The position numbers and the translations under genes are program-made. The notes beneath the pieces are model-generated. The model was not told where the DNA came from and ran no database searches. It was given only the letters and a program-made list of their open reading frames with translations. A DNA stretch of 64,000 nt from Hyparrhenia diplandra (taxonomy: Eukaryota; Streptophyta; Magnoliopsida; Poales; Poaceae), in the NCBI GenBank assembly GCA_015847255.1, contig JADLZK010011232.1, forward strand, positions 186,001 to 250,000, written 5' to 3'. Positions within the stretch are counted from its first letter, which is position 1. The number at the start of each line of letters is the position of its first letter. This document shows, piece by piece, positions 9,414-19,787 of the stretch.

Positions 9414-11056
9414 ATGGCCGCCCAAATGGTCCTCTCTCTCTTGTTCTTGGCTCTCCTCACCTTCGCCCTGCTCCGGCGCATGGGTGCAACGAGGCGCAGC
9501 AGCGGCAATGGTCACCACCGCCTTCCGCCGTCGCCACCGGGGCTGCCCATCATCGGGCACCTCCACCTGCTAGGCTCCAACCCGCACCTCTCCCTCCGCG
9601 AGATGGCCGGCAGGGTGCACGGCGCCGCCGCCGATGGCTTCATGCTGCTCCGCCTCGGCCAGGTGCCCAGCCTGGTGGTGTCGTCCCCGCGCGCGGCAGA
9701 GGCCGTCCTGCGCGCGCACGACCACACCTTCGCGTCGCGGCCTCCCTCTGCCATGGCCGACATCCTCTTCAGTTACTCCGACGTCGCCCTCGCGCCCTAC
9801 GGCGACTACTGGCGCCTGGTCCGGAGGCTGGTCACCACGCACGTGCTCAGCGCCGGCAAGGTCCAGTCCTTCCGCCGCGCTCGCCAGGAGGAGGTCGCCC
9901 TCGTCGTCGCCAAGATCCGGGACGCCGCCTCCACTGCGGTGGACATGACGGAGGTGTTCTGCGTCTTCACCAACGACATGGTGTGCCGCGCCGTGTCGGG
10001 CAAGTTCTTCCGGCGGCTGGAAGGCCAGCACAGGGCGTTCCAGGAGATCATCAACGAGCAGGTGATACTCATCGCTGGGTTCAACCTGGACGACTGCTTC
10101 CCTTGGTTGGCCAAGCTTGGTGTGCTTGCGAACAAGGTCATGTTCGCCAAGGCCTTTAGCTTGAAGAAGCAATGGGACGTGTTGCTCGATGAGATCATCA
10201 CCGAGCATGCCGCCAAGCTGGAGGAGGAGAAGCGTCACGACGACAAGAGTGACGACGACGCTGCTGGACAGAGCCAAGAAGATGACGCTGACTTCGTTCA
10301 TGTCCTGCTTTCACTCCAGCAGGAGTACCGTCTCACAAGACAACAAGTCAAGTCCATCCTGATGGTATGTGAATTACATATTTATTTATATATATACATA
10401 TGAATCTGGTTTAACCAAATGTATATATACAGGACATGTTTGGAGCAGGAACAGATACATCATCCATCCTGCTAGATTACGCGATGATCGAGCTGATAAG
10501 AAACCCACACATCATGGCCAAAGTACGCGAAGAGATCACCATCAACACTCCCAAGGGCCAAGAAATGGTCAAGGAAGAGAACCTAGCCAACATGAGCTAC
10601 CTGAGGGCCATCATCAGGGAGACGCTGCGACTGTACCCGCCGACGCCGCTGCTGCTGCCGCATTTCTGCATGGAGGACTGCGAGGTGAACGGGTACACGA
10701 TCGCGGCCGGGACGCGCGTCATCATCAATGCGTGGGCGATCGGCAGGGACGCCAGCGTGTGGGAGAAGGCAGATGAGTTCATCCCGGAGAGGTTTCTGGA
10801 CGGTGGCAGCAGCGCGGCTACTGACTTCAGGGGCAGGGATTTCAAGTTCGTGCCGTTTGGAGCTGGGAGAAGGATGTGCCCTGGAATCAACTTTGGGATG
10901 GCCGTCGTTGAGCTGATGCTGGCAAATCTTCTCTACTGCTTTCACTGGGAACTGCCAGATGGGATGGCACCTGAGGATGTGGACATGTCTGTGAAGTATG
11001 GACTGACAAGCCGTCGCAAGGAGAAGCTCCTGCTTGTTCCAAGGCTGGCTGTGTAA
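9414..11056 (+). CDS. Cytochrome P450, CYP71C-like (two exons)
   Basis: Exons 9414-10364 and 10433-11056, joined across a 68-bp GT-AG intron (10365-10432), give 524 residues, normal for a plant microsomal P450. The N-terminus has a hydrophobic anchor (residues ~5-22), basic residues and a proline-rich hinge (PPSPPGLP, ~43-50). Exon 2 carries the I-helix AGTDTS, the K-helix ExxR (ETLR), PERF, and the heme-binding FGAGRRMCPG with its cysteine ligand. The phase-0 intron just before the I-helix motif is typical of CYP71-clan genes. Wording around GFNLDDCFPWLAKL resembles the CYP71C group, whose known members include the indole and indolinone monooxygenases of benzoxazinoid synthesis; the substrate here cannot be read from sequence. 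Codon use is GC-rich in exon 1, as in many grass genes. No lesion is seen; I judge it functional. Confidence 0.93.
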
Positions 11057-11129
11057 GGTAGCTACCCTTGCTGCAGAATAAGGAAATAAAAGACTAGCGG
11101 TGAATGGGTAGTTTTGTTATATTCCGATC

Positions 11130-11470
11130 ATCAATTGGCGTTGTTGGCCCCTTAGCTTGGAAATGGATGGATGGATAGATTGGGAATTATAAGTGTACTA
11201 GCCTGGTGAATACCCCGTGCGTAGCAATGGGATCCAGAAAATACATTATGGTGGTGTAATATGAGCCAGAAGAATATTTGAGATTTTTTTTCCAAACAAA
11301 CGTGTCTGTTAGAAATGCAAAACTGTCTTCCCGGAAATACAAATATTTATGGTGTTTCTGCAAGCCTTTTTAGCCGTCAGTTCCTTTGATATTTCTGTTT
11401 TTTAATGATTTCAGCCACATACGCTCAAGTTTTTTTTTTTTTATCTTTATTTTCTTTACCTATATATTGT
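11130..11470. repeat. P450 3' flank repeated at about 28.4-28.7 kb
   Basis: From the segment around TAAGTGTACTAGC to the phrase GATTTCAGC, this flank matches 28,385-28,660 in the same orientation with moderate divergence and indels. It is either a dispersed repeat or part of a local duplication that also involves the flanks of the protease genes. No coding potential is visible. Confidence 0.6.
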
Positions 11471-11536
11471 ATTTTTTTCATATTTGTGAAAAATAATTAC
11501 AATATATACAGGTTACAAGGCTCTCAGAGCCAACAA

Positions 11537-12056
11537 AAAAAAAATTCTCACACCACCTAAGGGATCCCATCTTCTGCTTGGCTTTGATGCAAACCAACCC
11601 AAGCTCTTCTTTGAAGATGAATTTCCAATTAAGAATGTTGTAGCTCTTTCCATCAAAGATGACACCACTTTATTTTCCATATTTCCCGGCAGGCTGTGTG
11701 GATGACCAGTTCTCTGAATATGCTGCTTCCAAAATCAGCTATTGCTTGCAACATCATACCTAAAGGTTCCAGGTTACAGTTCCAGTAAATGGAATGAAGA
11801 TTCTAACAGGTATAAAGGCATGTAAAGAATAGATGGAAACATGTTTCTTGAGGGGCCTATGTTGCAGAGCACACATGAGTAGTCTTCCAAGAACATATTT
11901 TTTCCTTCTCAATAAATTTCTCGTGTCAAGCCTATCGTTGAGGAGGAGCCAAAAGAAAAAATTTGTACTTGCCAAGGTTACCAGCTGAACAGAGGTGAAG
12001 CTTGCTGAGTTCCAATGATTTCTTTGTAAGACTTTGATCCCCAACTGTATGTCCAT
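11537..12056 (-). pseudogene. LINE relic, zf-RVT region
   Basis: On the minus strand the frame 11760-12056 contains FFFWLLLNDRLDTRNLLRRK, the signature of the zinc-binding region that follows reverse transcriptase in plant L1-type LINEs. After this motif the reading continues only with frame changes toward lower coordinates. No poly(A) tail or target duplication can be identified, and no reverse transcriptase core is present, so it is a broken fragment. Confidence 0.72.
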
Positions 12057-12091
12057 TGATCTTCAGTATTCACTTCCCATGGCCTCTCCTA

Positions 12092-13116
12092 TACTCCCTC
12101 CATCTCAAAATAGATGTCATTCTCGCTCCCCGAGAAATCAATGTTTTCAAAATGCCGGCAATTATATATTAAAATATATAAATATTTATGCTAAGTAATT
12201 AGTATCATCGGAAAGATCTTTAAGTCTAGTTTTTAACAAATTTATTTTGAGATTTAAATATGGCAATTGCTACGGTACTCCTAAATGAATGTGGACCATC
12301 CATTTATTCCGATCAAACGGTCATGATCATCTATTAACTCCTAGGAGGTAATAGTATTTATTTAATTTAATTTTATAAAATAGAGCAAATAAGGAAATGT
12401 TAAATATAGAAAATTTTTTTTGTAGATTTTTGTTGATGCATGCATAGTCTGTAGTCACCGGGACAGAGAAAACCAAAAAGAAATACCTCAAATCCCCTCG
12501 TTACGGGATAGAGAAGCGAGCATGCCTCCTTCCTTTCATGCAGGCATGCATGGGATACTTTCCCTATTTTTTCATACGTGTTCATGTTCTAATTTTAAAT
12601 AACTTTTTAAAATATATTAACTCTCTTTCGTGCTTGCATCTATTTTTTTCCCCAAGTCCCCAAGTTTTGGTTCTTTGAATATTTCGAGACGATTGCTTTG
12701 ATTTTGAGTTAAATCATATATCCAAATAGAAATTCGAAGTATTTATTTCTAATTGACACACCACAATTTGATATCGAACATAAAGTTTTATATATGTTGA
12801 ACATGTTTGTTTGTGTATACTATGGAACACGTTGAATATGTCCCATGATTTGTTGCAACGCATGCGGGATTCCCTCCCATCGTTATAGGGAGGCGCAGGT
12901 TTTGTTTTTATTTTCTTTATTTAAATTATTAATTTATTTTATAATTCACTAAATTGTAAAAAATCAATGGTCCAGATCGATTTGAGATATTACCTCCTAA
13001 TAGGTAAAAAGAGTACCTGAGCATTGCCCTTTAAATATTGCACGTATTTTGTACAATAAAGTTGAAAAAGTTTGACCGCACCCCATAGCGACATCTATTT
13101 TGAGATGGAGGGAGTA
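12092..13116. mobile_element. Stowaway-like MITE split by a nested element
   Basis: Perfect 25-bp terminal inverted repeats starting CTCCCTCCATCTCAAAATAG lie at 12094-12118 and 13090-13114, flanked by TA dinucleotides (12092-12093 and 13115-13116). Terminal sequence and TA target are typical of Stowaway (Tc1/mariner-derived) MITEs. Without the nested insertion at 12262-13029 the MITE would be about 244 bp. Confidence 0.9.
12253..13038. mobile_element. Mutator-like non-autonomous element inside the MITE
   Basis: Ends GGCAATTGCTACGGTACTCC (from 12262) and the complement of GGGCAATGCTCAGGTACTC (ending at 13029) form imperfect terminal inverted repeats. The 9-bp sequence TTTAAATAT flanks both sides (12253-12261 and 13030-13038), as expected of Mutator-like elements. 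The inverted similarity extends inward in shuffled form (shared GGAGGTAATA and GGACCAT motifs). The ~768-bp interior is AT-rich with no transposase. Confidence 0.8.
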
Positions 13117-14860
13117 GACCCCAAGGTTTTCTAGTTGATGGGGGGGGGGTTGCCCCACCTGAATTGATTCCATCGATTCGCAAAGCCGGTGCACGGAATT
13201 GCCCGTAGGGCGGGGTTACAACATGAGTTTAAGCTACATAAGTAATACATGGTAAATAGAGGGCAGCAAACATCACGGATGCTTGTATCCATAGGACGAA
13301 GAAGGTGAGATTACAACAGGGATAAACGAACCCACAACAGAAACACTTAAATAAACTCAAGGATACACCTAGCCCAGGCCGAAGAATGGTAGCCAATCGT
13401 CGACTTGAGCCCCCGCTGAACAGCATACTCGCCGGCATCACCGTGACCATAGTACACTCTGCCAATCTTCGAAGATGGTGATAACCTCCAGCACATCCGA
13501 ACCCCACGTACCACCATCCAACGCCATCTACGGGGAGGAACCCATGGAGGGGAACAGAGGCAGCGGTGGGAACACCACTCGGCATTTGATATTCTTGCAC
13601 CGACGAGGAGTGGCGACAGGAACTAAAGCCTCGGATCATCGGACACGACGGCTTCCCATGTAGCTCGTGATGACACCTCCAGCGCATTCGGGCCCACATG
13701 CTAACATCCAACGCCGCCCCTAGGAAGGAAGCCTTGGGGGGGGGCGGGGAGAGGGGAGGCAGCAAAGTGGTGGAAACCACACCCGACATTTGATCTTCTG
13801 GCACCAAGAAGGAGACCATCGACGGAGCAAAGACGCCAGAAAAGGACACCCTTTGAACCGACAGCAGCACTCGCCAACCAGGTGCCAAACACATCCAAGA
13901 GGGCAACAACAAGGGTGAAGAGCATACGAAGATAACACAACATGAGGCCGTGGCAAGAGCTGGAACCAAATCCTCCACAATGGCACCCTCAAGAGGGTCA
14001 CGACGCCGATGACGCCGCCACCACCGGCTCTAGAAGAACTAGAGCTAGGCTTTTCGCCAGAGGAGAGGGACAAACATCCGTCACCGGGTTGGGAGCCGTA
14101 AACATCGACGCCTCAAAGGAGGTGAGCGGCGCCGTGGCGCCACCGTCGACCACATCGACATTGTCATGCACGGTTTTCACCTAGGCATCCTAACCGGGAC
14201 CATAGTCCAGCGCCCGGTGGAAGCCGAGGAAGCCGCACGTAGAGGTTGGTGCTCACATCCTCCACTACCAGACGCAGGCGCACCTCCCGGGCAGGCAGGG
14301 AGGAGGCGCACACAGGCCGCCAGCCATGCCCCCGAAAGCACGGCCGGGCGCTGGTGGGTGGTACGGGCTGGCGAGCCCATCGTTTCCCCAGCGCCCGTGA
14401 CGCCCAGGAGGCTCAGGAGCCGGAGCCCGAGCGCCCGGCCCGCGGGCCGGCCGCTGCCGAGAGTGGCGGGCCATTCCGCCGGAGACGCAGGGAGTGCTCG
14501 GGGACGGGCCTCGAAAGCACGCCGTCGAGAGGTGTTCCAGCAAGGGCGGGCGGCACCCCTCCACACACCGCAGATCCGGGCCATGGGGACCGGATCCGTG
14601 CTCGGGGCCATGGATCCGTCACTCACGGCACCCAGCTTCGCCCGCGGCCAACCAAGGGGCGCGGAAGTATGAAGCACCTGAGGAGGGGAAGGGGTAGGGG
14701 AAGGGCGGGAGGAGCTACCGCGGGCCAGCCTTTGGGGGAGAGCCGCCGCCACCGCTAGCTAGAGTGCTTGGCGCGTGGCGGCGCCGTGGAGCTGCAGGGT
14801 GGCAGGTTATCGCGCGCGGGGTAGTCGCCCCGAAGTCGCCCAGGAGGACGATGCCGTAAG
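13117..14860. other. GC-rich block, no assigned gene
   Basis: Several long overlapping frames exist on both strands (for example 13229-13978 minus, 14166-14672 plus and 14177-14752 minus), but overlapping long frames are expected from high GC content and none shows a domain. Codon-like pattern and the C-run near 13141 do not identify it. It could be the 5' part of an old transposon or a gene-derived fragment; I cannot say which. Confidence 0.35.
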
Positions 14861-14994
14861 TTAATATCAGATACCACAAAAGAGAAGAGTTATGGGGATT
14901 CCCATTAGTGACCTATCCATCCAAATATCTTGCCACGTCATGTCTGAATTTCCTTCGCTTGGGATTTGCAGTTTATCTTGGTGGGCTTGTCATA

Positions 14995-15610
14995 GATAAC
15001 GAGGGCCCTATGGTTGGTTGATCATTTAGCTAAGAGCAGCATGACATCTGAAACAGTCTCCATAATTTTCTATCAATGCGAAATGCAAATTTCCATTGCC
15101 CAGATTGTGTACTGTCACTACTGTGTTTCCAACTGCAATGCTTCTGTTTCATTATTCAGTAACATATCCATTCAAAAAAAAAAACAAATCAGTTCCATAT
15201 CTGACATCAGCCCTCTTGCTCTTTGATTTTCCTGATGTGCAAATAACAAAACAGTGATCAAGTTACATATCTGGGCTGGAGTGCTTATGAGGTAATTCTG
15301 GATTTCCTTAGTTGCACGATGCTGAAGAAAATGATTTCCTGCATTAGATAAAATAGATGATCAGTAAGTCCAAATGTTGCTGTGCATTTAAATTGTGATT
15401 GGTTCCTTGAACCGGCTAGGCAGCTACTAGCTAGTTTTATAACAATTATTAAACGTTGAGATACAAGGCAAACAAACATTAATTTTGTAGACGATGCCGG
15501 TGATTGTTGTGTGCTCTGTTCTCTTGTTATAGTAGTTTACAAGCGTGCGTGTGATTTGGGGTCTTTGTTGTATGTAGCGGTGCACATCTGTGGTGAGAGT
15601 ATTAAATCTT
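14995..15610 (+). repeat. Upstream flank of protease copy 1, duplicated elsewhere
   Basis: Beginning at the phrase TGGTTGGTTGATCATTTAGC, this block matches 26,545-26,731 continuing after a LINE at 28,007-28,165, and again 28,680-29,100 and 29,105-29,345. Copy 1 holds one version, while the copy-2 side holds about three tandem versions. It contains no gene. The duplication includes the protease gene downstream. Confidence 0.75.
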
Positions 15611-15856
15611 CAGTTAACTTCCAGGCTACGCTCTGGAATCCATCTTGTCAATTCCACACTATATTCTAGGATTACTTTTCTATTTCTAGCTGATTGTGGG
15701 TCACTCTCAGTAGATACCATACGTTTATTCAGCAAGAACAAGAATATATAATGAGTAACTAACTTGACCTGCACGCTGCAGTTCATGTATATGTATAATA
15801 TACTGACTGCATTCAAAAAGATCACACCTTCACTGACATACGGCAATAGGAGGGCC

Positions 15857-15864
15857 TATATAAA
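15857..15864 (+). promoter_or_regulatory. TATA box of protease copy 1
   Basis: TATATAAA lies 100 bases before the ATG at 15964, and the same box sits at the same distance in copy 2 (30040-30047). The conserved spacing supports it as the core promoter. Confidence 0.75.
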
Positions 15865-15963
15865 CACATACCCGGCCTCCTCATTTCCATACATCTACAG
15901 AAAAGAGAGTAAAAAAAATCAACAGCGACTAGTATAAAGAGAAACATAGCAGTAGAGTAGATC

Positions 15964-17089
15964 ATGGCCACCTCCAAGGCTCTCCTTCTTGCCATCCTTG
16001 GTTGTGCTTGCTTATGGAGTTCTGTTCTAGCGGTTCGTGAGCTGAGTGATGCGGCCATGGTCGAGAGGCATGAGAGGTGGATGGTGGAGTATGGGCGTGT
16101 CTACAAGGACGCAGCCGAGAAGGCGTGGCGCTTTGAGGTGTTCAAGGATAATGTCGCATTCGTCGAGTCATTCAACGCCAACAAGAACAACAAGTTCTGG
16201 CTTGGTGTCAACCAGTTTGCCGACCTGACCACCGAAGAGTTCAAAGCAAACAAAGGTTTCAAACCAATTTCAGCGGATAAGGTTCCGGCAACTGGATTCA
16301 AGTATGAGAACTTGAGCATCAGTGCGCTTCCGACGGCTGTGGACTGGAGGACCAAGGGAGCTGTCACACCTATCAAGAACCAAGGCCAATGTGGTACGTG
16401 CAATTGTGATCATACTTGAAACATGTAATTATTGCAGTGTTATATGATATATACATGTTGATTAAGCTCTTATATGCTGACATGTACAATGGCTGACACA
16501 ACAGGTTGCTGCTGGGCGTTCTCTGCTGTAGCTGCCATGGAGGGCATTGTGAAGCTGAGCACTGGCAACCTCATCTCACTCTCTGAGCAAGAAATAGTGG
16601 ACTGTGACATCCATGGCGGGATGAGGGTTGCGAGGGTGGCTGGATGGACGGTGCCTTTGAGTTCGTCATCAAGAATGGAGGCCTTGCCACCGAGTCCACC
16701 TATCCATACAAGGCAGCAGACGACAAGTGCAAGGGCGGATCAAAGAGCGCCGCAACCATCAAAGGTCATGAGGACGTGCCAGTCAACAACGAGGCTGCAC
16801 TCATGAAGGCTGTGGCCAATCAGCCCGTGTCTGTCGCCGTCGATGCGGGTGACAGGACTTTTATGTTTTATGCCGGTGGTGTGATGACTGGCTCCTGCGG
16901 TACTGAGTTGGATCATGGAATTGCAGCCATCGGGTATGGTGTGGAGAGTGATGGCACAAAGTATTGATTTTGAAGAATTCTTGGGGCACCACATGGGGAG
17001 AGAAGGGATTCCTAAGGATGGAGAAAGACATTTCTGACAAAAGGGGAATGTGTGGCCTTGCCATGAAGCCTTCCTATCCCACTGAGTAG
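15964..17089 (+). pseudogene. SAG39-like papain-family cysteine protease, frameshifted copy
   Basis: Exon 1 is 15964-16393, the 111-bp intron 16394-16504, and exon 2 16505-17089. Exon 1 keeps the signal peptide, the ERFNIN-type I29 inhibitor pro-domain and the start of the mature enzyme. Compared with the intact copy at 30,147, exon 2 has lost one G at about 16618-16620, shifting the frame just after the DIHGG region, and another G at about 16966, creating TGA (16965-16967) right before the region of the catalytic Asn. Exon 2 is 585 nt against 587 in the intact gene, consistent with exactly these two losses. The catalytic Cys is still read but His and Asn are not in the original frame, so an active enzyme is not expected. 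Both losses are single G bases, so resequencing should exclude assembly error. Confidence 0.92.
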
Positions 17090-18608
17090 AAAATAAAAAA
17101 GAGTATGCTTCCAAAAACGCTGTCAGCTCGTATTTGAATAATTATATATGTGTCTTATGGACTCTCATACACAGTTTGTTCTTTATGTATTGTACATCAT
17201 ACATGTGTAACTTTTATTATGTTTGTGAACTTTGTAAATACCCTGGACGTTTGAAATAGTATCTTAAAACTCCATACATAGTTCTTTGAAGTCTGGAGAT
17301 GTTGGTTATTAAATCACACAACCATCGAAGAACTACAAATGGGAATCTGGCGATTGTTTTAGTTCATATTCATCACTGTACATGTCAGAGGGGCAATTAC
17401 AGAAAACGAAGTCTACAAACATTTCTCTCTATACACATTTTTTTTCTAACTTATGATCAGCGAAGTGAATATTTCAACTTTCGCTCGGTCTACATCGGCT
17501 TCGCCTCTTAGTTTCTTCAGTCTTGATACTTCTTTGAGGTTTGCAGCTGCTCCAGATGAGTCTTCACCAATAATCCAAGATCTTGATGCTTTAAAGGCTT
17601 TCTTTGTGCAAAGCCTTATTTTGTTGGCCACCACGAATAGAAAGAATTCAGATTATCTATTGAGCCAAGCTATTCATTATTAACAGGAAAGATCCCCTCT
17701 TAGCCACGTTGGTGTGTCCAGTGCCGCATGTGCCATGTTGGATCACACACCACCCATGCGCAACATGCTAAATGTAGCACTTGGTAAATATAGATTAGGA
17801 TATCAGGTTGTGATTTGCTAAATGTAGCACTTGGTAAAATGTCATGTAAATAAAATAAATCTAGCTCAACATAACAGAGGCTAGCTAAATCAACAAAATA
17901 TACAATAGTATAAAGATGCATCTTTCAGATTAGCAAAACACCTTCAGTGTTGTGTGCTGCACATTTATTTGATGAATTTCATCCATGGCCACATCTGAAT
18001 CCACTTGATCACACGCATTGTCAGTTCGAGAGCCATGTGACCGTGACCTGGGCATTATTGACCTGTAGAAACAAAGGTAGCCATCAGCACAACCAACACA
18101 GTGAACACAGTTGCAAGCAACTAGGATCTTTGACACATACAAGAAAAAGAGACTCCATGTGTTAATTCATAGTAGGTCTGTTTCAGATCTATGTACATGT
18201 AGCTTTCCTAATTTTCTTTGATGCAACATACTATAATATATTTTATTTTTGTACACAGAGTAATATTTGGTGGTTCAGAATGTATAAAACAAACCTGTAC
18301 CAGAGGTCAATTGATCCCTTGATCTTTGGATAAAGCAGAGGCAAGCTCATCAAATTTTCTATCCATTTCAGCAGCTATTCGTCGCCGCACCTGTGGAGGC
18401 ACCCGTGCAGCCATTTGGCCTGCAAAACCGCAGTGGAATTGATGGAGAAACATAGCCATCAAATTAATGGATATTTTACATAACCTTACAAAAAAATTTG
18501 AAGGCATCGATGATGGATGTCCAACACAAATATGGCATGGATGTGATGCAAATTCATAAATCGGAAATCACGATAGGATTCTCCATACACAAGTAAGCCA
18601 CTTTTAAG
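17090..18608. other. 3' flank of protease copy 1 and unassigned sequence
   Basis: To about 17,270 the sequence matches the 3' flank of copy 2 (31,275-31,460). Beyond that, a 22-bp direct repeat (TGCTAAATGTAGCACTTGGTAAA-like) occurs at about 17,766 and 17,816. A minus-strand frame at 18,307-18,507 (MAARVPPQVRRRIAAEMDRK) looks protein-like and may belong to the CACTA element to the right, but this is uncertain. No gene is called. Confidence 0.4.
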
Positions 18609-19370
18609 ATGTTTATTGAACTGTGGACCAACAATTTTGTAACATGTATTCTCCTATGTCACAGCATTCACAAGGAATATTTAAGGAGACAGAGCACCAC
18701 AAATGTAGATAGGCGGCATGAGAAAGAGTTCTTTCAGTGGTTCAAGAACCATGTAAGTATAAGGATGTTCTATGATTCATATAGAGATATCAGCTATGTA
18801 TTCCAAAGGAGATCCTTCAGTTTCTGATGAATTATTTGATCCAGCAAGAGGACAAAATGATAGGATGTACATACAACAAAGGGAGTTAAAGAAGATAAGT
18901 ATGGGTTCATAATGATAAATACTACTCGCAGGTTATCAACAAATGAGCCATATGTTTTGGCTTCGCAAGCAGAGCATGTATATTATGTGAATGATAATCA
19001 AGATTCAAAATGGTATGTTGTGGTAAAGACTAAACCTTGTATTATTTTGACACTCCTCTCACCGATGAAGAAGATGCCACTACTAAATCAAGTAAATCCA
19101 GTCCAGAAGCATGCCAAGAAAATGAAGTAATAACTGTGCTGAATCCAAATACAGTAGAAGATGGTCACATAAGTATATTGACACTCCTCCAGTTGAAGCG
19201 GAAGCTGAAGGTATCGCTGGGCTGTGGAAGGTAATCCGATACTCCATTACGAGGGTGACATTGAAGATGAAGACGAGCAACAAGAATCTGAAAGTGATGA
19301 TAGCGAAGGTGGTGAGTACATGGATTCAGATGACAAAGATAGTGAATCGGAAGAAGAAATAGATGATGAC
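18609..19370 (+). pseudogene. CACTA (En/Spm) TNP2-type transposase fragment
   Basis: Plus-strand pieces read as the C-terminal part of a plant CACTA transposase: YLRRQSTTNVDRRHEKEF (about 18,680-18,735), which matches the RRH-(K)EF-WF-HV pattern found there, then EPYVLASQAEHVYYVNDNQD with WYVVVKTKP (about 18,940-19,035), the DUF4216 signature, followed by an acidic tail (ESDDSEGG...). Frames change between the pieces, so the gene is broken. At 19,370 it is cut by the inserted chromovirus, and sequence of the same element probably continues at 24,518. The 5' part of the transposase is missing to the left. Confidence 0.8.
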
Positions 19371-19775
19371 TGTCAAGGGCCTGCACACCCAAGGTAGGAG
19401 GCCCCTGACTTCGTAGCTCGTAACCGGGCAGAGGAGGTGCCAGGGCGCTGCCTGGACACCAAGCAAGGGGATGAGATTTAGAGATAGCAGGGGTGAGAGT
19501 GTTTGGGATAATTTCTTTCTTGATTCATCCATCGTTGCTGCTTACATATATATAGGAGCTGGCTTATAAGACTGCCGCGACTCCCCTTTCTCCTTTCACA
19601 CTCTTTTTCTCTCCTGTTCACACTCTTTCTCTCCTGTTCACACAAGACATAAATATTCTAATATTTCAAACTTCAAACCTCTTCGGTCCCTCCCCGGACC
19701 TTTGGTGCTCGCCAGCTGTACCCCTAGCCTTCTTGGAGCGTGAGTGCCGGGCTGTAGTGCCGGCCCCACATCACA
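19371..19775 (-). repeat. 3' LTR of the chromovirus (minus orientation)
   Basis: Matches 24114-24512 with few differences. On the minus strand it is preceded by the purine tract (complement of TCTCCCCCCTCG at 19776-19787), so it is the 3' LTR. Confidence 0.93.
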
Positions 19776-19787
19776 TCTCCCCCCTCG
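19776..19787 (-). other. Polypurine tract of the chromovirus
   Basis: On the minus strand the sequence CGAGGGGGGAGA sits directly before the 3' LTR, the expected plus-strand primer. Confidence 0.8.

Noticed and set aside
13229..14758. Long overlapping frames of 100-249 codons on both strands
   Set aside because: High GC content yields long frames on both strands; no domain, start context or splice signal supports any.
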